64,000 nt of DNA from NCBI RefSeq assembly GCF_900103585.1, contig NZ_FNHV01000002.1:145570-209569 (forward strand), given 5' to 3'. A program made the translations under genes and the position numbers. Within the stretch, counting starts at the first letter, position 1. Each line of letters begins with the position of its first letter. Shown piece after piece: positions 53,069 through 62,290 of this stretch. This DNA comes from Streptomyces sp. cf386 (lineage in GTDB: Bacteria > Actinomycetota > Actinomycetes > Streptomycetales > Streptomycetaceae). The notes beneath the pieces were generated by a model. The model did not search any database and was not told the DNA's origin. It worked only from the letters and a program-made list of their open reading frames with translations.

Positions 53069-54889
53069 TCACCGCTCCCTGAGCGCGTCCAGCCGCGGCC
53101 GTATCGCACACAGCCCCTCGGGGCCCCCGACGAGGAGCAGTCCCTCGGGGGTGAGTGCGAGGGTGTCGCAGGGGTGCGGCAGCGGCAGGACGCGCACCTC
53201 GCCCGAGAACACGTGCCACAGGTGCAGCTCGCCGTCGCTCCAGGCCACGGCGAGCACCGGACCGACGGGAGTGTCGGCCGCGGCGAGGGCCGTTGCCAGA
53301 TACCGGCGCTGCTGTACCGGCACGGGCATCGGCTCGTCCGAGCCCGTCTCCCACAGCCGTACCGAACCGTCCGACGCGGCGCTGAAGGTGAGGGTCAGCC
53401 CGTCGGCGGTGTCGACGCCGGTGACGGCCGTCACCGGCCGCTCGTGCACACGGCAGGAGCGCGGGGTGTCCTGGTACTCGCCCAGGGACCACACATGGAC
53501 CATGCCGCTCCGGTCGCCGACGACGGCGTACGGACTCCGCGTGCCACCACTGCCAAGCGCCGTGACCAGGGACTCCTCCCCGGCGAGCGCGGCCGAGCCG
53601 TGGTGCTCGGCGATGTGCCCGAGCACGATCGCGGCGGTCGGGTCGTCCTCGGACACCAGAGGGAGCAGCGCGTCGGAGCGGTCGAGCAGCAGTGCCGAGC
53701 GGGCGTCACGCGCGGCGACGGACCGCGGTCGTACGGCGGCCGGGCGGACGCGGGGCGGCGAGGAGCCGGGCTCCACGGACGCGGCATCGCCGGGTCCCAC
53801 GGCCGGCGCGGCACCGATCGCCCCGACGGACGCGCCGCTGTCCACGTCGTAGGTCCGCAGCCGCCCCGTGGCGTCGGCCGTCAGCAGCCGTCGCTCCTCC
53901 CCCGGCATCTGCGCGAGCGCGGTCACCGCGAGATCCTGCCGGTTCCACTCCGCGGTCCACCAGTGGTGTCGGGCCAGGGGGTGGAGGAACTCGGCCAGGA
54001 CCTCGTCCGTGCCCACGGCCGCGGTGTGCAGCAGGGCGGCCCGCTCGGCGCTGTCGGTGTGATGTGCCGTCAGCTCGGGCGCGGCACGTCGCCACACCCG
54101 GCGCAGTTGCCCCGGTACGGGGATGCGCTCGTCGGCGAGGACGGCGGTGAGCGCCGTCGCCGAGCCGTGCACCAGGAACCCGGGGTCGCTCAACAGGCCG
54201 GATACGGTAGCTCTTTCGTCGTCGGCGCTCAGGGCGGCGTCGAGGATGTGCCGGAGGACCGTGGCGGGTGCCGCGGCCCAGTCCGGCCGACCGTCGGAGG
54301 TGTGCGGGACCGCCGCGACGAGGTCCGTGTACGACGCCTGGTGGGCAGCGGGTACCCCGGTGCGGTCGCCCAGGTCGACGACCTCGATGCCGTCCGCGGA
54401 CAGTAGCTCCGACGCGCCGACCTCAACGGCCGCGCGGAGATGGGGAATCGCCAGCAGCGGCTCCAGCAGCTCGGCGACCAGGGTCCGCGGTGCCGCCGCG
54501 GGCAGATCCCCGGGGCCCGCCCCGGCCCGGTGCAGATCGGGTACGAGGAGCAGCAACGGCCGCTCGTCCTGGGCTATCCGGTCCAGCAGGCGTGCCGGGG
54601 ACAAGGGGCCGTAGCCGAGCTGGCGCCCCAACTCCCAGGCGAAGGTCTCGGTGGTCAGTCCCTCGGACGGCACGGTGGCATGCACGGTGATGCCCGGCCG
54701 GTCGATCGTCCCGGCCAGGAGCCAGGCGAGCAGAGCGCTCTTGCCGCTGCCGTCGGCTCCCCGCACCCGACACAGCCGGGGCCCGTTTCCGTCGGCCGCC
54801 CAGTCGAGCAACTGCTGCCCGGCGGCCCGCTTGTCGTCGTCGAGCGGCGGCCAGGAGGCGATGTCCGGTGTGACGGCACCGACGGTCAT
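53069..54889 (-). CDS. P-loop ATPase with WD40-like repeats
   Basis: 606 residues. P-loop RGADGSGKSALLAWLL (Lys about 50) and an acidic Walker B-like LLLLVPDLHRAG. Residues 240-330 form a helical part. From about 330 on, beta-propeller blades are seen, e.g. SAASDGSVRLWETGSD and DGELHLWHVFSGEV. The propeller is short and lacks clear GH-WD pairs in several blades. It is the last of four minus-strand genes headed by the toxin gene, so it may sense or tether the toxin system. Spacing of 36 bases from the deaminase-like gene suggests one operon. Confidence 0.75.
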   Translation of the reverse strand: MTVGAVTPDIASWPPLDDDKRAAGQQLLDWAADGNGPRLCRVRGADGSGKSALLAWLLAGTIDRPGITVHATVPSEGLTTETFAWELGRQLGYGPLSPARLLDRIAQDERPLLLLVPDLHRAGAGPGDLPAAAPRTLVAELLEPLLAIPHLRAAVEVGASELLSADGIEVVDLGDRTGVPAAHQASYTDLVAAVPHTSDGRPDWAAAPATVLRHILDAALSADDERATVSGLLSDPGFLVHGSATALTAVLADERIPVPGQLRRVWRRAAPELTAHHTDSAERAALLHTAAVGTDEVLAEFLHPLARHHWWTAEWNRQDLAVTALAQMPGEERRLLTADATGRLRTYDVDSGASVGAIGAAPAVGPGDAASVEPGSSPPRVRPAAVRPRSVAARDARSALLLDRSDALLPLVSEDDPTAAIVLGHIAEHHGSAALAGEESLVTALGSGGTRSPYAVVGDRSGMVHVWSLGEYQDTPRSCRVHERPVTAVTGVDTADGLTLTFSAASDGSVRLWETGSDEPMPVPVQQRRYLATALAAADTPVGPVLAVAWSDGELHLWHVFSGEVRVLPLPHPCDTLALTPEGLLLVGGPEGLCAIRPRLDALRER

Positions 54890-54925
54890 GATGTGCTGAT
54901 TCCCCTCTTGTTGTTCTCCGGCGTC

Positions 54926-55702
54926 CTACGACGGCGGCTGGTCCGCCGCCTCGCGCAGTTGCCGGATGCCCTCGGTACGGGACTCGGCCGTCTCCCCGTA
55001 GGGGAAGTTGTGCGTCAGCTGCGCCTCGGGGAAGACCTGCCCGAGCCACAGCGAGCAGTAGTGCCCGGGCATGAAGCAGGCCTCCAACTCGGTGTGGATC
55101 CGCAGCACTTGCTCCGGCGCGACACCCGCGGCCCGCAACCGGGCCCACAGCCGCTCCTCCGGGTGGACGCCGATGTCGCCGGCCTGCGTGACGATCTGCT
55201 TCTCGCCCCGGTCGTCGACGATCTCGAAGGCGGTGAACCACTCCGCGCTCGCGGTGTCCCTGATGTCGTCGAGAACGAGGGGCCACCAGTTCTCGCGCCC
55301 CTCGAAGGCCCGAGGGTCGAGCGCCCGCAACCGCTGCTCCAGCTCCGCGAACGTGGCGGCGGCCTCCCGCGGCTGATCGGTGCCGAGGATCACCGCGAGG
55401 GCCTCGTCCAGCGCGGTGAGCGACTGGGCGAACGCCTCCTCGGTCGCGTTCACGAAACGCACCTCCTCGTTCCAGTCGAGGAGTACGGCCCGTACGACAC
55501 TCTCGCCGTCGGCGCAGAGCTCGAAGCCGCGGTCCGAGCCGAACCGGCTCCACCGCCGGCACTCGTCCCGTACGACCGTACGGCCGACGGAGCGCGCGAA
55601 CTCCTCCAGGGGTACGGGGTCGGACTCGGCGGTCGCGAAGTACGGGCCGACCGTCAGCGGGACGGTGATCCTCCCGAAATTCCGAACATCACTGCTGTTC
55701 AT
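54926..55702 (-). CDS. SUKH-like/deaminase-like fusion protein
   Basis: 258 residues. The first 100 (SVGRTVVRDECRRWSRFGSD, AVLLDWNEEVRFVNATEEAF) resemble SUKH-4 immunity domains. The C-terminal half carries LRIHTELEACFMPGHYC: His203 and Glu205, then Cys209 and Cys216, laid out like a zinc deaminase active site (HxE...CxxxxxxC). Family knowledge: SUKH proteins neutralise many toxins, and deaminase folds occur in both toxins and accessory proteins. Whether this domain is active is open. The toxin gene upstream has a similar His/Glu/Cys pattern. Confidence 0.65.
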   Translation of the reverse strand: MNSSDVRNFGRITVPLTVGPYFATAESDPVPLEEFARSVGRTVVRDECRRWSRFGSDRGFELCADGESVVRAVLLDWNEEVRFVNATEEAFAQSLTALDEALAVILGTDQPREAAATFAELEQRLRALDPRAFEGRENWWPLVLDDIRDTASAEWFTAFEIVDDRGEKQIVTQAGDIGVHPEERLWARLRAAGVAPEQVLRIHTELEACFMPGHYCSLWLGQVFPEAQLTHNFPYGETAESRTEGIRQLREAADQPPS

Positions 55703-55707
55703 CGCGA

Positions 55708-56280
55708 CTACCTCGCATCGGGATCGGCGACATACTCCAGAATGTCGTGCCAGCGTGACTGGCCCACCTCCAGAGCGGCCGAATCGATTTCCCTCATCTG
55801 CTCGGTCAGACGCTCCGCCGCACCCTCCGGGTCGATCGATTCCAGCTCCGACTCGAAATCGTAATTCGGACGCTCTTTCTCCAGCAGATAGAGAAAGTAG
55901 GCGAAAGAATTCACGTCCTTGTTCAGCGGATAGGTCTCGGACTCGTCGCCCGGCAGGCAGTGGACGGTACCGGTGACCCCGTCCAGGGCGATGTCGTCGT
56001 AGGGGACCATGCCGAGGAGGATCCAGCCCTCCGCCCCCTCGGGCAGGTCGGTCCAGCGTTCACGCAGGTCGTCGTAGCACTCGCCGAGCGGCCTCGCCTG
56101 CTCCGGGGTCCCGTCGACGAGGTCGAACCAGGGATTCGGGCGGGCCGGAATGCCGACGTCACGCAGGAAGCGCGCGCTCGGCTCGTGCCGGATGTTCGCC
56201 ACCACTGCTTCGGGAAACGTGATGAGTTCTTCCGGGGCGAACTCGGACTCCAGGGTTTCCCGGTCGATCGGGGATGGCAT
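55708..56280 (-). CDS. SUKH-4 family immunity protein
   Basis: 190 residues, five bases from the next gene. The opening (LESEFAPEELITFPEAVV, then EPSARFLRDVGIPARPNPWF) and the later VPYDDIALDGVTGTVHCL and VNSFAYFLYLLE are SUKH-4 landmarks. It is very acidic, as expected for an inhibitor that binds a basic toxin. Placed directly after the toxin gene, it is the probable specific antidote. Start ATG 56280, with AGGCAGGTCACG upstream. Confidence 0.85.
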   Translation of the reverse strand: MPSPIDRETLESEFAPEELITFPEAVVANIRHEPSARFLRDVGIPARPNPWFDLVDGTPEQARPLGECYDDLRERWTDLPEGAEGWILLGMVPYDDIALDGVTGTVHCLPGDESETYPLNKDVNSFAYFLYLLEKERPNYDFESELESIDPEGAAERLTEQMREIDSAALEVGQSRWHDILEYVADPDAR

Positions 56281-56334
56281 CTCGTGACCTGCCTGCCTTG
56301 CGAATGAGAGGAGTGCCCGATGCTAGCACGTGAG

Positions 56335-58059
56335 TTATTTACCTCGATTCCCCTTGAGGCGATCCAGGTAATCCATCATTTCCGCGTTGCCCTGCGCTCT
56401 TGATTCCTTTGTGTTCCCGTAATCGATGCTGTGGGTGACATCGACATGCGAGAGCCTCTCCTTCATCCACGCGCTGCAGTTCGGCGCGGACGAACAGGGG
56501 GCTCTTTCCGTGTACAGCTCGGTCATACGGTCGCCCGCCCCGTCCCGGAGGACCGGGAAGCCGATCATGCGCTCGGAGTGCCGGAATCCCGAACTGCGCG
56601 CGACCATGACGAAGTCGCCGTCGTCGTCCTTGGCGCTGTTGAACCGGGCGGCGGCGTAGTTGTTGCTCTCGAACTTGTCCTCGCCGTTCACCTGCTTGTG
56701 ATTGCCGTAGCTCTTGTCCGAGTGGCGGGCCAATTGCACGGCCTGGGACAGCGGTGTGCTCCCGAGATCCACCTGCTGTGAATTGCTGAGCGGGCGCGGC
56801 CGCTCCTTGCCCTGGAGCTTGAGGTTCGGTTCGCCCGGCAGCGGCCGTCCGGCGTTGTCGCCGTCGAGCTTGAGGCCGATGCGGTCCCGGTCCTCCTGGG
56901 TCAGCTTGTCGGTGCCGCCGTCCGACTTCAGCCGCTTGAGCGTTCCGTCGTCGCTCATGAGGTACATGGGCGTCTTGCCGTCGTTGCCCTTCTGGAGCTG
57001 CTTCAGGGAAAGGGCGGTCTCGTCGTCGTTGTCCTTGTGGCGCTTGGCCATCTTGCTCAGGCCGCTGGTCATGCTGTCGTCGAGGTGGTCGGCGGAGCGC
57101 TTGACGCCCTTCCCGATTCCCTCCATGAGCTCGTCGACCATGGGGTCGAGGAGATTGGTGAGCGGGTCCTTGCCCCTGGCACGGCCGTGCGAGGACTTCG
57201 CGCGCGACAGCTTGTTGCCGGCGCCGTCGCGGATCTTGCCGCCCGCGCTCTTGAGCCCGTTGCCGGCCCGGTCGTAGGAGTCCGGGTCCATGCTGAACTG
57301 ACCGCCGCCACCGCCCGAGCCGGAGGACCCGCCGCCCGCGCCGGCGAGCTGCATCGAACCGCCGGCGTCGCCGCCCGCGCTGGCCAGCTGCATCCCGCCG
57401 CCCGACTTGAGGCTGTCGACGCCTTCGTTCAGGCCCTCCCGGCCGGCCTTCGCGGTCTGGCCGAGGTCGACGCCTTTCTGGGTCCCCAGGGCGTTGCCGC
57501 CCAGTTGCAGGACCAGGTCGCCCGCCATCGAGCCGATGGCCTGGAGGACCGGGCCCGTCGCCACCTCGATGATCCGCCCGGCGATCTCCTCGCACACCTC
57601 CTCGAAGATGCGCTTCACCGCGATCCGGGTGGCCTGCGTGCCCGCGATACCGCCCAGCGTCGAGAGGCCCAGGGTGACGGGGGCGGCCGCGATGGCGGCC
57701 GCTATCTCGGCGGCGAGGATGCCGAGTTGGACGATCGCCGCGAGTTTCGCGCCCTCGATCAGCACCGCGACCGCGTCCAGCGCGGTCGCCGCCACACGGC
57801 CGCCCTCGGCGAGATTGGTCAGATGCTTGCCTTTGACGAGGCCCCAGTGCTGCTCCAGGGCCTGCATCGCAAGGCCTTCGTTGCCCCCGATCAGGTCGGT
57901 GATCGCCTGGTGGGCGTCGGCGGCGCCGTCGTCGATGTCGTCGGCGAGCTCCCGCATGGCCTGGGCCATTTCGCGGTAGTCGTCCTCGTCGACGTTGGGC
58001 CAGCTGATGCCTATCAGGTCCAGGGCCGCATCCAGCTCGCTCGGCAGGACTACTCCCAC
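56335..58059 (-). CDS. Polymorphic toxin with C-terminal deaminase-like domain
   Basis: 574 residues from GTG or ATG at 58059. Residues 1-180 are a helical WXG100/LXG-type N-terminus that fits ESX (type VII) secretion, including a hydrophobic stretch LAAIVQLGILAAEIAAAIAA. A Gly/Ser/Lys-rich linker (about 215-400) follows. The C-terminal 110 residues hold a deaminase pattern: His494-Ser-Glu496, then TERAPC (Cys522) and Cys528, and a final KGNRGK. That is the layout of XOO_2897/YwqJ-type nucleic acid deaminase toxins. The domain target (DNA, RNA or nucleotide) cannot be told. Confidence 0.78.
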   Translation of the reverse strand: MGVVLPSELDAALDLIGISWPNVDEDDYREMAQAMRELADDIDDGAADAHQAITDLIGGNEGLAMQALEQHWGLVKGKHLTNLAEGGRVAATALDAVAVLIEGAKLAAIVQLGILAAEIAAAIAAAPVTLGLSTLGGIAGTQATRIAVKRIFEEVCEEIAGRIIEVATGPVLQAIGSMAGDLVLQLGGNALGTQKGVDLGQTAKAGREGLNEGVDSLKSGGGMQLASAGGDAGGSMQLAGAGGGSSGSGGGGGQFSMDPDSYDRAGNGLKSAGGKIRDGAGNKLSRAKSSHGRARGKDPLTNLLDPMVDELMEGIGKGVKRSADHLDDSMTSGLSKMAKRHKDNDDETALSLKQLQKGNDGKTPMYLMSDDGTLKRLKSDGGTDKLTQEDRDRIGLKLDGDNAGRPLPGEPNLKLQGKERPRPLSNSQQVDLGSTPLSQAVQLARHSDKSYGNHKQVNGEDKFESNNYAAARFNSAKDDDGDFVMVARSSGFRHSERMIGFPVLRDGAGDRMTELYTERAPCSSAPNCSAWMKERLSHVDVTHSIDYGNTKESRAQGNAEMMDYLDRLKGNRGK

Positions 58060-58292
58060 AAGGACCCCCGTTCGAAAGGAACTTCGGAAAACGTAACTTC
58101 GAACGGATCATGAGAACAAGTTCACCCAGGCCGCTTGACCTGATCTGTGACGCATCTGTCGCAGAACATTTCCTCCGGCGATCGCGGCGGGCTGCTGCGG
58201 GCGCGGAAAGCCGTCGAGCCGTGCGCAGGCGAGCCGTTGGCCTCCGGCATGAGCGTGGCGAGGTACGTATCCGCGAGGAGAGCCGGGCGTGG

Positions 58293-58491
58293 AGACCGAT
58301 CTCGCCCAGCGCGGCCCGCTGCCGTCGGTGACCCGGCTGTAGCGGCGGGTCGGTCCCGGCACCTGCTCCACGAACATCCTGCGCGGACACGACCGTGCGG
58401 TGCAGATGTGGCGCCGGACGCGCAAGGCAGGCACGACGTGCTGTCCGGCACGGGGCAGATCGGCCGGGAACCGCAGGTAGGAGCCGTGCAC
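58293..58491 (-). pseudogene. ISL3-family transposase fragment
   Basis: Minus-strand translation gives YLRFPADLPRAGQHVV, then LRVRRHICTARSCPRRMFVE and QVPGPTRRYSR, which match the N-terminal zinc-finger-like part of ISL3 transposases. After about residue 66 the match is lost and no catalytic DDE region follows. The 623-bp gap (58060-58682) holds this remnant and no intact gene; no inverted repeats of the element are evident. Confidence 0.6.
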
Positions 58492-58566
58492 CTTCTCCGA
58501 ACGGGTACCGCAGCCCGGGCAGGCAGCTGAGACGCCGTGTAGCGCTCCCCTTCACCCGCGCATGAA

Positions 58567-58599
58567 GAAGACCCCCCAAGGGTGAGTTGGGGGGTCTTC
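58567..58599. terminator. Perfect 13-bp hairpin
   Basis: GAAGACCCCCCAA pairs with TTGGGGGGTCTTC, loop 7 nt, downstream of the minus-strand terD gene. Confidence 0.85.
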
Positions 58600-58682
58600 G
58601 TGCTGACCAGGCCATCGTGTGCTGATCCTGTGCTGCCTCAGCACCACCCAGCAGCCTGTTTCGCCAGGTCAGGGCATGGTTC

Positions 58683-59258
58683 TCAGACGTTCACGCCGAA
58701 GTCCTGGGCGATGCCCACCAGGCCCGAGGCGTAGCCCTGGCCGACCGCGCGGAACTTCCACTCGGCGCCGTTGCGGTAGAGCTCGCCGAAGACCATCGCG
58801 GTCTCGGTGGCCGCGTCCTCGGAGAGGTCGTAGCGGGCGATCTCGGCGCCGCCGGCCTGGTTGAGGATGCGGATGTAGGCGTTGCGCACCTGGCCGAAGT
58901 TCTGCGAGCGGTTCTCGGCGTCGTAGATGGAGACCGGGAAGACGATCTTGTCGATGTCGGCCGGGAGGGCCGCCAGGTTGACGTTGATCGCCTCGTCGTC
59001 GCCCGCGCCCTCGCCGGTGCGGTTGTCGCCGGTGTGGACGATCGTGTTGTCCGGCGTCTGCTTGTTGTTGAAGAAGACGAAGTGGGCGTCCGAGTAGACC
59101 TTGCCCGTGGGGTTGACCGCGATCGCCGAGGCGTCGAGGTCGAAGTCCGTGCCGGTGGTGGTGCGGACGTCCCAGCCGAGGCCCACGGTGACGGCGGTCA
59201 GGCCCGGAGCCTCCTTGGTGAGCGAGACGTTGCCACCCTTGGACAGGCTTACAGCCAT
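58683..59258 (-). CDS. terD: TerD-family protein
   Basis: 191 residues. Opens [20 protein letters not shown] and holds the calcium-binding pattern [12 protein letters not shown] and [34 protein letters not shown] and [18 protein letters not shown] are also standard TerD blocks. TerD proteins bind calcium and are linked to tellurite and stress resistance and to phage or envelope responses. It is a lone copy, as usual in Streptomyces, and not part of a full ter operon here. Confidence 0.95.
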   Translation of the reverse strand: MAVSLSKGGNVSLTKEAPGLTAVTVGLGWDVRTTTGTDFDLDASAIAVNPTGKVYSDAHFVFFNNKQTPDNTIVHTGDNRTGEGAGDDEAINVNLAALPADIDKIVFPVSIYDAENRSQNFGQVRNAYIRILNQAGGAEIARYDLSEDAATETAMVFGELYRNGAEWKFRAVGQGYASGLVGIAQDFGVNV

Positions 59259-59464
59259 TGTTGGGAGTCCCTTCCCTCGTTGCGGTACGGCTAGAAGCTA
59301 CAGCTACCCCTATGAACGCGTAGAGGGGTACCTCAAGTTCCAGGTGTCTTTACTTTCTTTGCCAAAGAGCACCCGTAGGGGAGACGAGAGCGGCCAGGAG
59401 GACGGCTACGAGAGCGGCTGCGAGGGCGATATTCGCGTGACGTGGACGGGACAGGGCGGGGAAC

Positions 59465-59902
59465 ATGGAGGACATGTCTGGTCCCTACGTCATCCGTGGC
59501 TCCGTCTCGCTTCCCGAGGCCGAGCTCATGTGGCGTTTCTCGCGGTCGAGCGGCCCGGGTGGCCAGCACGTCAACACCAGTGACTCCCAGGCCGAGCTGC
59601 GGTTCGACCTGGCGAAGACCGAGGCGCTGCCCGAGGTCTGGAAGGGGCGGGCGCTGGAGCGGCTGGCCGGAAGGCTGGTCGACGGTGTCCTCACCGTGCG
59701 CGCCTCCGAGCACCGCTCCCAGTGGCGCAACCGCGAGACCGCCGCCGTACGCCTCGCCGCGCTCCTCGCCGAAGCGACGGCCCCGCCGCCCAAGCCGCGC
59801 AGGCCCACCCGGATTCCCCGCGGGATCAATGAGCGGCGGCTGAGGGAGAAGAAGCAGCGCTCCGACACCAAGCGGGGGCGGTCCGGGCGGGACTGGGGGT
59901 AA
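59465..59902 (+). CDS. arfB: Alternative ribosome-rescue factor ArfB
   Basis: 145 residues. The peptidyl-hydrolase GGQ motif is in SSGPGGQHVNTSDS. The basic C-terminal tail (KPRRPTRIPRGINERRLREK and KRGRSGRDWG) is the ArfB element that enters the mRNA channel. It rescues ribosomes stalled on non-stop mRNA without tmRNA. ATG 59465 is used; ATG 59474 is possible. The N-terminal MEDMSGPYVIRGSVSL and GSVSLPEAEL block are normal. Confidence 0.92.
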   Translation: MEDMSGPYVIRGSVSLPEAELMWRFSRSSGPGGQHVNTSDSQAELRFDLAKTEALPEVWKGRALERLAGRLVDGVLTVRASEHRSQWRNRETAAVRLAALLAEATAPPPKPRRPTRIPRGINERRLREKKQRSDTKRGRSGRDWG

Positions 59903-60015
59903 CGGCCCGGGTGCGGCTGGGGCAGGTGTGACCAGGCGCAGGGGCTCCGCCGTCACATCCGCGTCGCGCGATTCGTCAGGCAACCGACGACGACCGCGAC
60001 GAGAGGCTGCGACTG

Positions 60016-60888
60016 ATGAGCGCCGACGACACCGACTTCCTTGCCCAGCGTTTCGAGGCGCACCGCGGCCATCTGCGCGCCGTGGCGCACCGCATGCTCG
60101 GTTCGACCGCCGAGGCCGAGGACGCGGTGCAGGAAGCCTGGTTCCGGGTGAGCCGCTCGGACACCACACGGATCGACAACCTCGGCGGCTGGCTGACGAC
60201 CGTCGTCGGCCGGGTCTGCCTGGACATGCTGCGCTCCCGAAAGTCCCGCGCGGAGGAGCCCCTGGACGCCGCGGCGCCTGAGCCGCCCGCTCCCACCGTC
60301 TCCGCGACCGCGCCCGACCCCGAGCAGGACGCCCTCCTCGCCGACTCGGTCGGCGTCGCCTTGCTCGTCGTACTGGACGCCCTGACGCCTGCCGAGCGGC
60401 TGGCGTTCGTGCTGCACGACCTGTTCGGGGTGTCGTACGACGAGGTCGCGGACGTCGTGGACCGTACGCCCGCCGCCGCGCGCCAGCTCGCCAGCCGGGC
60501 CCGGCGCCGGGTTCAGGGCGCCGACGTGCCCGAGACCGGGGGCGCCGGGCAGCGCAGGCGGCGGGAGGTCGTCGACGCGTTTCTCGCCGCCGCGCGGGAG
60601 GGGGACTTCGAGGGGCTGCTCGACGTCCTCGACCCGGACGTCGTCGTGCGCACCGAGGTCGGGGTGACCACGGGCGCGGCGGCGGTGGCGCGGGGCGCGG
60701 CGACGTTCGGGCCGCTCTCCGGGGTCGCGCGGTCCGCGCTGGTCGACGGTGTGCCGGGGTGTGTGGTGTTCGCCGAGGGGCGGGTGGAGCGGGCGCTGAG
60801 GTTTGCGTTCGTACGGGATCGGATCGCCGTGATCGACATCGTGACGGAGCCCGGGCGGGTGGCCCGGCTGGACGTCAGGGAGATCTGA
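60016..60888 (+). CDS. ECF-type sigma factor, SigJ-like with NTF2-like tail
   Basis: 290 residues from ATG 60016 (GAGAGG upstream). Sigma region 2 (FEAHRGHLRAVAHRMLGSTA, EDAVQEAWFRV) and region 4 (LTPAERLAFVLHDLFGVSYDEVAD) are followed by a SnoaL/NTF2-like C-terminal domain (VVDAFLAAAREGDFEGLLDV). This layout is SigJ/ECF41-like. The two ECF41 control motifs (WLPEP and DGGGK type) are not recognisable, so control differs from classical ECF41. No COE-type partner gene is adjacent. Confidence 0.88.
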   Translation: MSADDTDFLAQRFEAHRGHLRAVAHRMLGSTAEAEDAVQEAWFRVSRSDTTRIDNLGGWLTTVVGRVCLDMLRSRKSRAEEPLDAAAPEPPAPTVSATAPDPEQDALLADSVGVALLVVLDALTPAERLAFVLHDLFGVSYDEVADVVDRTPAAARQLASRARRRVQGADVPETGGAGQRRRREVVDAFLAAAREGDFEGLLDVLDPDVVVRTEVGVTTGAAAVARGAATFGPLSGVARSALVDGVPGCVVFAEGRVERALRFAFVRDRIAVIDIVTEPGRVARLDVREI

Positions 60889-60949
60889 CGTCAGGGAGAT
60901 CCAGGGCCTGATCCGCCGGGCGGGCCCTGGAGCCGCCGTGGACGACCGG

Positions 60950-61441
60950 CTACGCCTCCTCCGGCCCGTCCAGCTCCAGCACCCCCACCGTCTCGCCCTC
61001 GCTGGTCTCGCCGTCGGGGCGGAAGCCGAGGCCGAGGTAGAAGTTCTCGGGGCCGTTCGGGCCGGGGTGCCAGGTGACGTAGAAGCGGTTGCCGCCCCGG
61101 CGGCGGATCTCCGCGGCGACGGACTCGACCGCGAACCGGCCGTATCCGCGGCCCTGTTCGTCGGCGGCGATGTTCAGCCGCCACAGTCCCGAGCGGAACA
61201 GGGTGCCGTCGCCGTGCCAGTCGATGTCGAAGAAGGCCATCAGGAAGCCGACCGGGCGGTCGCCGTCGACGATCAGGCGGGGCCAGGCGACGCCGGTGGG
61301 GTGGACGTAGGCCTCGGCGAGGGACTGCATGACGGGGGAGACCGCGAATTCCTGGTCGGGGCGGACGCGTATCCCGGTTGCGGCCTCGAAGTTCGCGGGT
61401 GTGATTTCTTCGAGGCGCGGTGTTGAAGTCGTCGACGTCAT
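60950..61441 (-). CDS. GNAT-family N-acetyltransferase
   Basis: 163 residues from ATG 61441 (61477 is possible). GNAT fold with acetyl-CoA loop EQGRGYGRFAVESV and the following FYLGLGFRPDGE strand. The N-terminal half has the AYVHPTGVAWPRLIVDGDRP and GFLMAFFDIDW strands. It may acetylate polyamines or other amines; no partner gives a clue. Convergent with the sigma factor. Confidence 0.85.
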   Translation of the reverse strand: MTSTTSTPRLEEITPANFEAATGIRVRPDQEFAVSPVMQSLAEAYVHPTGVAWPRLIVDGDRPVGFLMAFFDIDWHGDGTLFRSGLWRLNIAADEQGRGYGRFAVESVAAEIRRRGGNRFYVTWHPGPNGPENFYLGLGFRPDGETSEGETVGVLELDGPEEA

Positions 61442-61537
61442 CCGGGCAGGGTAAGGCGGGTGATCATTTGCCGCCATGGAATTGCGCGCCGGAACCGTCG
61501 GCGGAGTTCGGTGCGGTGGAGTTCGGTGCGACGGAGT

Positions 61538-62131
61538 TCATCCCAACTGCCGGTAACGGCCCCGGAAATACGTCAGCGGTCCGCCGTCCGCGCTCGGCAG
61601 TGAGGCCGACAGGACGCGGCCGATCACCAGGGTGTGGTCGCCGGCCGCCACCCGCTGCTCGGTGCGGCACTCCAGGGTGGCCAGAGCGCCGCCCACCAGG
61701 GGAGCGCCGCTCTCCTTGCCGCGGACGTAGGGGATGTCGGCGAACAGCAGGCGGTCGCTGACGCGGCCCTTCATGGCGAAGCGGCCGGCGATGTGGCGCT
61801 GGCGCTCGGAGAGCACCGAGACGGCCCACAGGGGCTGTTCGTCGAGGAGGTCGTCCATGCGGGAGCCCTCGCGCAGGCTGACCAGCACCAACGGCGGGTC
61901 CAGGGACACCGACATGAACGCGGTCGCGGTCATGCCGACGTCCTCGCCGGCCGGAGCGTGCGGGTCGTCCGGGTCCAGCGGCGGCTCCAGCGCGGTCACC
62001 AGGACCACACCCGCGGCCAGCCGCGACATGGCGGCGCGGAACTCGTCGTTGCTCACTCCCTCAGCATGCCCGGAGCCGCTCGGGGAGGCGGGGAGGACGG
62101 CGGTCACGGGCGGAGGCGAAGTGTTCGGCAC
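61538..62131 (-). CDS. Flavin reductase family protein
   Basis: 197 residues. FMN-binding split-barrel: AAMSRLAAGVVLVTA, GMTATAFMSVSLDPPLVLVS, and QRHIAGRFAMKGRVSDR, then LECRTEQRVAAGDHTLVIG. Such enzymes reduce FMN with NAD(P)H for two-component monooxygenases. No monooxygenase is adjacent, so the partner is elsewhere. The first 25 residues are Pro/Ser-rich and may be non-essential. Confidence 0.9.
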   Translation of the reverse strand: MPNTSPPPVTAVLPASPSGSGHAEGVSNDEFRAAMSRLAAGVVLVTALEPPLDPDDPHAPAGEDVGMTATAFMSVSLDPPLVLVSLREGSRMDDLLDEQPLWAVSVLSERQRHIAGRFAMKGRVSDRLLFADIPYVRGKESGAPLVGGALATLECRTEQRVAAGDHTLVIGRVLSASLPSADGGPLTYFRGRYRQLG

Positions 62132-62231
62132 GACGAAGACGCTAATGTCACCTCCGCACGTCCCGCATCGGGCCTCCGCCCGAGAACGGACCTAGGACCG
62201 CGGACCGACATCTCCACACACGCACAAAGTT

Positions 62232-62248
62232 TGCGTTCAGTAAACGCA
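62232..62248. promoter_or_regulatory. Inverted repeat upstream of cdgB
   Basis: TGCGTT, 5 nt, AACGCA. Second palindrome in the same region as the CRP-type site, about 190 bases upstream of the ATG. Confidence 0.4.
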
Positions 62249-62290
62249 CAGGAAAACCGCAGAAACTCCGCTCAATTGTTCACGTTTACC

